Positions 1 to 4,987 of a DNA stretch of 5,698 nucleotides are shown here, one piece after another. Position 1 is the stretch's first letter. Each line of letters opens with the position of its first letter. Origin of the DNA: an uncultured Erysipelotrichaceae bacterium (lineage in GTDB: Bacteria > Bacillota_I > Bacilli_A > Erysipelotrichales > Erysipelotrichaceae). Below the pieces are notes generated by a model. That model was not told the DNA's origin, ran no database searches, and saw only the letters and a program-made list of their open reading frames with translations. The DNA lies in assembly GCA_905201565.1 (NCBI GenBank), contig CAJKOS010000121.1, positions 1 through 5,698 on the forward strand, given 5' to 3'. The position numbers and the translations under genes are program-made.

Positions 1-53
1 ATTCATCTCACCACCTGTAGAGGTGGGAGTATTCTGCTGGGGTTTTAGATAAA
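1..53 (+). pseudogene. Upstream coding remnant of the surface-protein gene with an apparent frameshift
   Basis: In the frame of the ATG at 54, codons from base 27 read EYSAGVLDK and join on to MPANDTTLYAGW, which completes a typical InlB B-type repeat. The same frame has a TAG stop at 18-20. Frames 1 and 2 are both open from the window edge past this point. Frame 1 reads TTCRGG through bases 10-27, which places a Gly-Gly just before the Glu, as in the next repeat (TTETGGSE). One missing G in the run at 25-27 would join frame 1 to the downstream frame. Frame 2 (FISPPVEV) is an alternative upstream partner and would need a one-base insertion instead. This could be a real mutation, a sequencing error, or a fragment left by rearrangement. 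Confidence 0.55.
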
Positions 54-1835
54 ATGCCAGCAAATGACACAACTCTCTATGCCGGCTGGCAGGCAGAAAC
101 CTATACGGTACACTTTGTGACCACTACCGGTACTGCCCCTTCTGACAGGACTATCCAATATGGCAACACCTATGGAGAATTACCAGTATTGAGCGATGAA
201 AACATGACATTCCTTGGCTGGTATACCACTGAAACGGGTGGAAGTGAAGTTAAAGCAGATACGGTATTTACAGGCACAGCCGATGTCACCTTATATGCAA
301 GATGGCAGATGAAACAGGAAATTACCGCATCTGATATCACCGGTACAAATGGGAATACAGAAACAGTTACCTATGATGGTAATGCCCATGCATTCCCTCT
401 TGCCATAAACAAAGATGGTGTCAGTGCAGATTCCTTCACTATCCAATACAAAACCGATACAGGCAGTGATGAATGGACAGACACCATACCGGTTGATTCA
501 GGCAGCTATCTCGTCCGTGTTTCGAGACCCGCAGATGATACTTACAAAGCGGTGAACAATCTTGTTCTCAACAACAATGGTGCCAGTCTCATCATCAATA
601 AGGCGGAATATACCCCAGCAAGGCCAAAGATCAGCGTTGCCAACTGGCAGGTGACCGTAGAAATCCCGGAAGAGTATGCAGATCTGTTGGATGATGCAAC
701 ACTTGAATACAAACTCTACATCCTGAATCAGGATTATACCGAAGAGCTCAAAGAGACAAGAACCCTCACAAAACAGGATCTTGCCACAACAAAGACCATT
801 ACCTTTACTCCATCTGACGCAAAGGCATATGACACATATTACATAACCGTCACTGTTGGTGAGCGCAGGAATTATCTGCCAACTGGTGAAGGGAGAAATC
901 GGGGAAGTTTTGTCTTCAATGAAGATGGTGGTGCACAAACCATCATGACCGGACGCAGTACGGGGCTTGCAAGTGCATTATTGAAGGCACCTTCCACATT
1001 GATCCGGAATCATGATGCAACAATCCAGCCGGGTGAAGCATCCATGACTCTCACACCAGATGAAGTTGTCCTCAACCGCGGTAAGACATTTGATGTCACG
1101 CTCAGCCTTTCTGCAGAAATGGATATCTGGGGAATTCTTGCTGGCATCCACTATGACAATGAAGTTCTCACATTAGAAAACTATACCCTGGGTGATATGT
1201 TTGAAGAAACCCAATATCTTGTACAGGAAGATATCGCAAAGATTCCATTCCGGATTCTTGCGACAAGGGATACGCTTTCTACAGAAAAGGCATCTGGAAC
1301 ATTTGTGACATTGCATTTCAAAGTCAGGGATGATGCTGAGGAAAAAGATACTTCCATCTGTTTTGAAAGACTGGAAGTCATCGGTGATAGAACTGTACTC
1401 AATGTGAAAAAGGATAGTGATATTCCGGTCGCAGCTGATGACACAGCACCATCATTTGATGGTATTGAAGAGCAGGGAACCTATAGTGGAGAAACAGAAG
1501 TCACTGTTATCGAAGATCACCTTTCTTCCATTACCGTCAATGGCAATGCCATCACACCGCAGAACAACACATTTACCCTTTCACCAATGGAAGGTGTGCA
1601 GACAATCGTCGCAACAGATAAAGCAGGCAACAGCACAACCGTTTCGGTAACTGTTATTCCTGCTCCTGATAAGGAAGAAGAACCCACAAAACCTGATCGT
1701 GATGATCATGAGACCAATAGTGATAACAATGGACCAGGCACTGGTGTTAACATGCATCTCAATCTCTGGATGACACTATTGCTATTGACTGGTGACATGG
1801 CAATCTTCTTCTATCACAGGCAAAAACAGAATTGA
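54..1835 (+). CDS. Cell-surface protein, 3' part: InlB B-type repeat, YDG/MBG-like, cohesin-like and Ig-like domains, sortase-like tail (5' end disrupted or truncated)
   Basis: The open frame gives 593 residues. Residues 1-13 are the end of one Listeria-Bacteroides (InlB B-type) repeat (TLYAGW). Residues 16-85 are a second, complete repeat, with YTVHF, FLGWYTTETGGS and TLYARW. Residues 87-184 resemble YDG/MBG surface domains (VTYDGNAHAF, WTDTIPVDSGSYLV). Residues 185-270 form a beta-rich, fibronectin-like stretch. Residues about 329-456 resemble a cohesin domain (LNRGKTFDVTLSLS, AGIHYDNEVLTLEN). Residues 464-534 are Ig-like (VATDKAGNSTTVSVTV). A charged spacer, GPGTG at 560-564, a hydrophobic segment and a short RQKQ tail follow, so the protein is probably a wall-anchored extracellular adhesin or scaffold. 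The exact ligand cannot be told. The ATG at 54 lies inside a repeat, has no good RBS and gives no signal peptide, so it is unlikely to be the true start. Family assignments come from sequence resemblance only. Confidence 0.8.
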   Translation: MPANDTTLYAGWQAETYTVHFVTTTGTAPSDRTIQYGNTYGELPVLSDENMTFLGWYTTETGGSEVKADTVFTGTADVTLYARWQMKQEITASDITGTNGNTETVTYDGNAHAFPLAINKDGVSADSFTIQYKTDTGSDEWTDTIPVDSGSYLVRVSRPADDTYKAVNNLVLNNNGASLIINKAEYTPARPKISVANWQVTVEIPEEYADLLDDATLEYKLYILNQDYTEELKETRTLTKQDLATTKTITFTPSDAKAYDTYYITVTVGERRNYLPTGEGRNRGSFVFNEDGGAQTIMTGRSTGLASALLKAPSTLIRNHDATIQPGEASMTLTPDEVVLNRGKTFDVTLSLSAEMDIWGILAGIHYDNEVLTLENYTLGDMFEETQYLVQEDIAKIPFRILATRDTLSTEKASGTFVTLHFKVRDDAEEKDTSICFERLEVIGDRTVLNVKKDSDIPVAADDTAPSFDGIEEQGTYSGETEVTVIEDHLSSITVNGNAITPQNNTFTLSPMEGVQTIVATDKAGNSTTVSVTVIPAPDKEEEPTKPDRDDHETNSDNNGPGTGVNMHLNLWMTLLLLTGDMAIFFYHRQKQN

Positions 1836-1840
1836 GCTTG

Positions 1841-1871
1841 ACCAGGAGACATAATCTCCTGGTTTTCTTTT
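1841..1871 (+). terminator. Intrinsic terminator of the surface-protein gene
   Basis: A perfect stem pairs CCAGGAGA (1842-1849) with TCTCCTGG (1855-1862). An outer A-T pair extends it to 9 bp, and the loop is 5 nt (CATAA). The T-rich tract TTTTCTTTT follows at 1863-1871. It begins 6 bases after the TGA stop. Confidence 0.9.
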
Positions 1872-1877
1872 GCACAC

Positions 1878-1908
1878 AAAAAAAGCTGCAGCACAATGGC
1901 CACAGCTT
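1878..1908 (-). terminator. Intrinsic terminator of ldh
   Basis: Read on the minus strand, AAGCTGTGGC (1908-1899) pairs with GCTGCAGCTT (1892-1883). The stem is 10 bp with two G-T wobbles, the loop is 6 nt, and a T-run follows at 1884-1878. It lies 11 bases past the ldh stop and converges on the plus-strand terminator at 1841-1871. Confidence 0.85.
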
Positions 1909-1919
1909 ATGCGTAGTGA

Positions 1920-2885
1920 TTAGTCGTTAATTGTGAAATCGATGCCTTCCATGTTCTTCTTCAATACTTCAGCAGAAGAAACAAGTTCATCGCGCTCTGC
2001 TTCAGAAAGGGCAACAGGTACAAGACCTTCGACACCATTTCTGCCAACGATTGCCGGAACAGAAAGGGATACACCATCAATACCATAGCTTCCATCAAGT
2101 GTTGTAGAAACCGGCAGTACAGACTTTTCATCCTTGAGAACGGCACGGCAGATTCTTACAACAGACATTGCGATACCATAGTATGTTGCACGCTTCTTTT
2201 CAATGATACGGTAAGCCGCATTCTTGACATCATCTGCGATATCCTTCTGTGCAAGGTCAAGGTCCTGATCACCCATACCACGGAGTGCGAAGAAGTCCTG
2301 CAGCGGAACACCGGAAACATTTGCACAGCTCCATGTAACAATTTCGGAGTCACCATGTTCACCGATGACATACGCATGGACAGAACGGGAGTCAACATCC
2401 AGCTTTGTACCAAGCAGGTAACGCAGTCTTGCTGTATCAAGAACAGTACCGGAACCGAAGACCCTGTCTTCTGGCAGACCGGACATCTTCTTTGCATAGT
2501 ATGTCAGGATATCAACAGGGTTAGCGACAATCAGAAGAATACCTTCAAACTTCTGTGCGCGGATTTCCTTCATGATGCTGGAATGAATACCAACATTCTT
2601 CTTGATGAGGTCAAGACGTGTTTCACCAGGTTTCTGACCAACACCCGCTGTGATAACAGTGATCGCAGCATCACGTGCATCAGAATAATCACCAGCATAG
2701 ATATTCATCGGTGCATTCAAAGATGTACCATGGCTGATATCCATTGCCTCACCTTCTGCCTTATCCTTCATGACATCGATCAGAACCATTTCTGAGAAAA
2801 GACCACTCTGCATCAGGGCAAATGCACTGGAAGAGCCGACAAATCCGCAGCCTACGACAGCTACTTTACGAAAGTTTACACTCAT
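1920..2885 (-). CDS. ldh: L-lactate dehydrogenase, FBP-activated type
   Basis: This cytoplasmic enzyme reduces pyruvate to L-lactate with NADH and regenerates NAD+ at the end of glycolysis. The 321 residues match the usual bacterial length of about 310-325. The Rossmann motif GCGFVG is at 12-17, with Asp37 as the expected ribose contact. The substrate loop QKPGETR at 84-90 carries Gln84, the lactate-specific residue (malate dehydrogenases have Arg here), and Arg90. Further active-site residues are Asn122 (ANP), Asp150, Arg153 and the catalytic His177 in GEHGDSE. Arg155 and His170 correspond to Arg173 and His188 of Bacillus LDH, which bind fructose 1,6-bisphosphate, so allosteric activation is expected. 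The start is fixed by AGGAGG 10 bases upstream. The gene is monocistronic, with its own promoter, a cre-like site and a terminator. Nothing looks broken. Confidence 0.97.
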   Translation of the reverse strand: MSVNFRKVAVVGCGFVGSSSAFALMQSGLFSEMVLIDVMKDKAEGEAMDISHGTSLNAPMNIYAGDYSDARDAAITVITAGVGQKPGETRLDLIKKNVGIHSSIMKEIRAQKFEGILLIVANPVDILTYYAKKMSGLPEDRVFGSGTVLDTARLRYLLGTKLDVDSRSVHAYVIGEHGDSEIVTWSCANVSGVPLQDFFALRGMGDQDLDLAQKDIADDVKNAAYRIIEKKRATYYGIAMSVVRICRAVLKDEKSVLPVSTTLDGSYGIDGVSLSVPAIVGRNGVEGLVPVALSEAERDELVSSAEVLKKNMEGIDFTIND

Positions 2886-2893
2886 GTTTTGTT

Positions 2894-2901
2894 TTCCTCC
2901 T
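2894..2901 (-). promoter_or_regulatory. Ribosome binding site of ldh
   Basis: On the minus strand AGGAGGAA includes a full Shine-Dalgarno core AGGAGG (2901-2896). The core lies 10 bases before the ATG at 2885, which supports that start. Confidence 0.9.
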
Positions 2902-2933
2902 AATGATCAATAAATAACACAAGCTATGCCCTA

Positions 2934-2960
2934 ATTATACCAGTATTTCCATATTATGAA
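2934..2960 (-). promoter_or_regulatory. ldh promoter with extended -10
   Basis: On the minus strand TATAAT occupies 2939-2934 and is preceded by TGG (2942-2940), a perfect extended -10 (TGnTATAAT). The -35 is poor: TTCATA at 2960-2955, with a 15-bp spacer, is the best match. An extended -10 can compensate for this. Transcription should begin near 2927, giving a leader of about 40 nt. Confidence 0.75.
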
Positions 2961-2968
2961 CGCTTACA
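2955..2968 (-). promoter_or_regulatory. Probable cre site (CcpA operator) upstream of ldh
   Basis: The minus strand reads TGTAAGCGTTCATA, which fits 13 of 14 positions of the consensus TGWNANCGNTNWCA; only the C near the 3' end is replaced by T. It overlaps the weak -35 region of the ldh promoter. CcpA with HPr-Ser-P binds such sites when glycolytic flux is high. Whether it activates or represses here cannot be read from the sequence. Confidence 0.6.
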
Positions 2969-3000
2969 TGCTCTTTATTATGCCCTTTTTCTCATCAAAA

Positions 3001-3033
3001 ATGAAAAAAAGCAAAGAAAGATATCTTTGCTTT
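3001..3033 (-). terminator. Intrinsic terminator of the Na/Pi cotransporter gene
   Basis: On the minus strand AAAGCAAAG (3033-3025) pairs perfectly with CTTTGCTTT (3016-3008) across an 8-nt loop. The T-tract extends to 3004. The stem is AT-rich but 9 bp long, and it starts 6 bases past the stop codon. It separates this gene from the ldh promoter about 33 bases further on. Confidence 0.8.
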
Positions 3034-3039
3034 CATAGC

Positions 3040-4728
3040 TTATGCCTGTGGGCTTGTTTCTGCCTCATGACCTTCCGCAAGATCATCAGCACTGCCGGTC
3101 ACCGCACTGCGGGCAATATTCCAGCAATGGTCTCCCATACGTTCCAACGTACCAAGGATATCGCAATAGACAGATGAAGCAACAGGTGCTGTGCACTTGC
3201 CGTTGGACATGCGCACAAAGTGCTGGTTGCGTGCCCATTTCTCTAAGGCATCCATACCATCTTCGAGATCCTTCATCTTCTCGTATAATCCTTCATCCTT
3301 TGTGCGATACAGCGCCATTGCCATATCCAGCATATCCGTAAGCTGTGTGAACATGCGGTTAATCTCATAGACAGCACTTGCGGAAAGGCTGTGCTTTGCA
3401 TCATTGTGGATCATCTCAAAGAATTCCTTGAGATTCATTGAAAGGTCACCAATACGTTCAAGGTTCTTGACCGTATCGAGCTGTAACCTCTGTTCCCTTG
3501 CATCATGCGCAGTCATCTTGCCTGCTGCACTGACATCCACAAGATACTTTGTCAATATCGAGTCATAGTTATTAATCAATGACTCCGTCTGATCGATCAT
3601 CTGTTGCTGTTCTTCCCCATGATCATCATTCAGATATGCCCTTGCCTGATTGACACTTTCCTTAACTGCATCAGACATCTTGTACATCGCTTCTTCAGCT
3701 GCCGATAGGGCTGCCGTTGGCAGTTCATCTGCCAGCTTTGGATCAAGGGCATGGACATCCACTTCAATGCGCTTAGGTTCATCACCAGGAATAATTTTAC
3801 GAATCAGACCACACATCTGTTTAAGCAGCGGGAAGAAGATGAGCGTTGCCATCGTGTTGAACAAGATATGGGAAACTGCCACCTGCATCATCGGATTCAG
3901 ATGCAGTACTCCCGCAATATAGAGAATCAAAGAAGACAGCGGTCCAAGCAATAACATGCCGATGGTAGAACCGACGATGTTGAACAGGGTATGAATACCA
4001 GCTGTGCGCTTTGCGGCAGTAGAACCACCAACAGCCGCAAGAATACCGGTAACTGTCGTACCGATGTTAGCACCAAAGACAAATGGCAATACCGCCTGGA
4101 ATGTCAATGCGCCTGCTTCATACATCTTCTGTACAACACCGATCGTTGCGGCAGAAGCCTGTACTGCACCTGTCATCACTGTACCTGCAAGCAGGGACAG
4201 GATCGGGTTTTCACTCATACTTTGTGCAAATGCGGTAAATGCCGGCATGTCCTTCAAAGAAGACAATGCATTACCCATGGAATCTAGACCATAGAACACA
4301 AGACCAAAGCCAAGCAGGATGGAGCCAAGGCAGTTCACCGTTCTCTTCCTGCTGAAGCTCAATAGCATCGCCCCCGCAAACACCACGTACAGAATATACT
4401 GTCCGATATCTAACGAAATCAGAAACGAAGTAATCGTCGTACCGATGTTGGCACCCATAATAATACCTGCAGCCTGTTCCAGGGTCATCAGACCTGCTCT
4501 TACCATACCGATGGTAATCGCCGTACTTGCTGAAGATGACTGCATGATAATTGTGATCACAATACCGATCAGAAAAGCACTCAGCGGATTTGTCGTGTAC
4601 TTATCAATATAGACACGCAGCTTGTCCCCTGCAATTTCCTTGAGCCCATCGCCCATGAAATTGATACCGAACATAAACAAGCCGAAGCCGCCAAGAATCA
4701 CATCCCATTGCATATCTGCCAGAGACAT
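3040..4728 (-). CDS. Na+/phosphate cotransporter with C-terminal PhoU-like domain (NptA/PNaS family)
   Basis: This is a membrane symporter expected to move inorganic phosphate with Na+. Residues about 8-305 contain 8-9 hydrophobic segments built as two inverted halves. The first half carries QSSSA at 63-67 and GANIGTT at 92-98. The second half carries QASAA at 190-194 and GANIGTT at 219-225. Two QSSSA motifs are typical of the family, so the second one here is a variant. After a linker, residues about 340-545 form a helical PhoU-like domain with the paired metal-site motifs ERIGD (424-428) and ERMGD (529-533). At 562 residues the length is normal for this fusion. The start is supported by GGGAGG 8 bases upstream. 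The gene stands alone between terminators. TTAACA-like repeats upstream suggest phosphate control. Export rather than import of phosphate, or transport of another anion, cannot be excluded. Confidence 0.93.
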   Translation of the reverse strand: MSLADMQWDVILGGFGLFMFGINFMGDGLKEIAGDKLRVYIDKYTTNPLSAFLIGIVITIIMQSSSASTAITIGMVRAGLMTLEQAAGIIMGANIGTTITSFLISLDIGQYILYVVFAGAMLLSFSRKRTVNCLGSILLGFGLVFYGLDSMGNALSSLKDMPAFTAFAQSMSENPILSLLAGTVMTGAVQASAATIGVVQKMYEAGALTFQAVLPFVFGANIGTTVTGILAAVGGSTAAKRTAGIHTLFNIVGSTIGMLLLGPLSSLILYIAGVLHLNPMMQVAVSHILFNTMATLIFFPLLKQMCGLIRKIIPGDEPKRIEVDVHALDPKLADELPTAALSAAEEAMYKMSDAVKESVNQARAYLNDDHGEEQQQMIDQTESLINNYDSILTKYLVDVSAAGKMTAHDAREQRLQLDTVKNLERIGDLSMNLKEFFEMIHNDAKHSLSASAVYEINRMFTQLTDMLDMAMALYRTKDEGLYEKMKDLEDGMDALEKWARNQHFVRMSNGKCTAPVASSVYCDILGTLERMGDHCWNIARSAVTGSADDLAEGHEAETSPQA

Positions 4729-4736
4729 ATCAGAAT

Positions 4737-4742
4737 CCTCCC
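4737..4742 (-). promoter_or_regulatory. Ribosome binding site of the Na/Pi cotransporter gene
   Basis: The minus strand reads GGGAGG, 8 bases before the ATG at 4728. This is a good Shine-Dalgarno match at ideal spacing and supports the chosen start. Confidence 0.85.
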
Positions 4743-4752
4743 ATTACTTGTA

Positions 4753-4781
4753 AAATTAGCAGATATTAAAGATTCTGTAAA
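4753..4781 (-). promoter_or_regulatory. Tentative promoter of the Na/Pi cotransporter gene
   Basis: On the minus strand TTTACA (4781-4776) is a fair -35, followed after 17 bases by TAATTT (4758-4753), a weak -10. The weak -10 and the overlap with the TTAACA-like repeats suit an activator-dependent promoter. CTGACA at 4804-4799 is another possible -35, but no good -10 follows it. Confidence 0.35.
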
Positions 4782-4804
4782 CTTTATGTTAAATCAAATG
4801 TCAG
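4765..4804 (-). promoter_or_regulatory. Candidate Pho box (PhoP-binding direct repeats)
   Basis: On the minus strand four TTAACA-like hexamers follow each other: CTGACA (4804-4799), TTAACA (4792-4787), TTTACA (4781-4776) and TTTAAT (4770-4765). The last three are spaced exactly 11 bp apart and the first by 12 bp. In Bacillus, PhoP binds TTAACA-like repeats with an 11-bp period upstream of phosphate-starvation genes. The position, just upstream of a phosphate transporter, fits. The DNA is AT-rich, so chance resemblance remains possible. Confidence 0.5.
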
Positions 4805-4817
4805 AATATTCCGGAAC

Positions 4818-4838
4818 ATTTGTTTTTCTGGAACAAAT
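4818..4838. repeat. 7-bp inverted repeat in the leader region of the Na/Pi gene
   Basis: ATTTGTT (4818-4824) and AACAAAT (4832-4838) are perfect reverse complements around a 7-base spacer. The repeat lies about 14 bp upstream of the candidate Pho box. The separate 8-bp palindrome TTCCGGAA sits at 4809-4816. There is no T-tract, so a protein-binding dyad is more likely than a terminator. Its function is unknown. Confidence 0.35.
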
Positions 4839-4940
4839 CATTTCGTCATAAATTCCAAAAGATGCTTTGCATTTATCGCATATTTTCATCATGCATGTAT
4901 AGATTTGAAAATGTTACAGTTTTTATTTCAATTTGCACAC

Positions 4941-4975
4941 AAAAAAGAGGAACCCTGCAACATACAGGATCCCTC
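4941..4975 (-). terminator. Intrinsic terminator of the aldo/keto reductase gene
   Basis: On the minus strand GAGGGATCCTG (4975-4965) pairs with CAGGGTTCCTC (4957-4947). The stem is 11 bp with two wobbles, the loop is 7 nt, and TTTTTT follows at 4946-4941. It begins 12 bases past the stop codon. Confidence 0.9.
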
Positions 4976-4987
4976 ATGCTCTTGTGC

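Larger units (their letters stand above)
4729..4987. other. Intergenic region between the Na/Pi and aldo/keto reductase genes
   Basis: This 259-base stretch holds the RBS, promoter, candidate Pho box and dyad of the Na/Pi gene at its left end, and the aldo/keto reductase terminator at its right end. Between about 4840 and 4930 it is AT-rich. I see no gene, RNA or clear promoter there on either strand, only a short ATGC-TTT-GCAT palindrome near 4862. Confidence 0.6.

Noticed and set aside
10..45. Programmed ribosomal frameshift joining the two frames of the surface gene
   Set aside because: There is no canonical slippery heptamer and no pseudoknot-like structure downstream; the hairpin lies upstream of the shift. 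A base deletion or sequence error is simpler.
498..938. Minus-strand open frame of 146 codons inside the surface-protein gene
   Set aside because: It is antisense to sequence with clear surface-domain coding character, its Cys-rich translation matches nothing known to me, and no promoter or RBS is seen.
2355..2795. Open frame of 146 codons on the plus strand inside ldh
   Set aside because: It lies wholly antisense to a clearly conserved ldh, has no RBS and its translation has no recognisable domain. It is a shadow of codon bias. The same applies to the plus-strand frames inside the Na/Pi and aldo/keto reductase genes.
1920..2885. Malate dehydrogenase instead of lactate dehydrogenase
   Set aside because: The substrate loop carries Gln84 (QKPGETR) rather than the Arg of malate dehydrogenases.
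2905..2930. Rex (NADH-sensing) operator in the ldh leader
   Set aside because: The minus strand has TTGTGTTATTTATTGATC, which matches only the left half-site TTGTG; the right half (TTCACAA) is missing.
4811..4835. Direct repeats CCGGAACA (4811-4818) and CTGGAACA (4828-4835)
   Set aside because: They are two imperfect 8-mers 17 bp apart in low-complexity DNA, too weak to call an operator.
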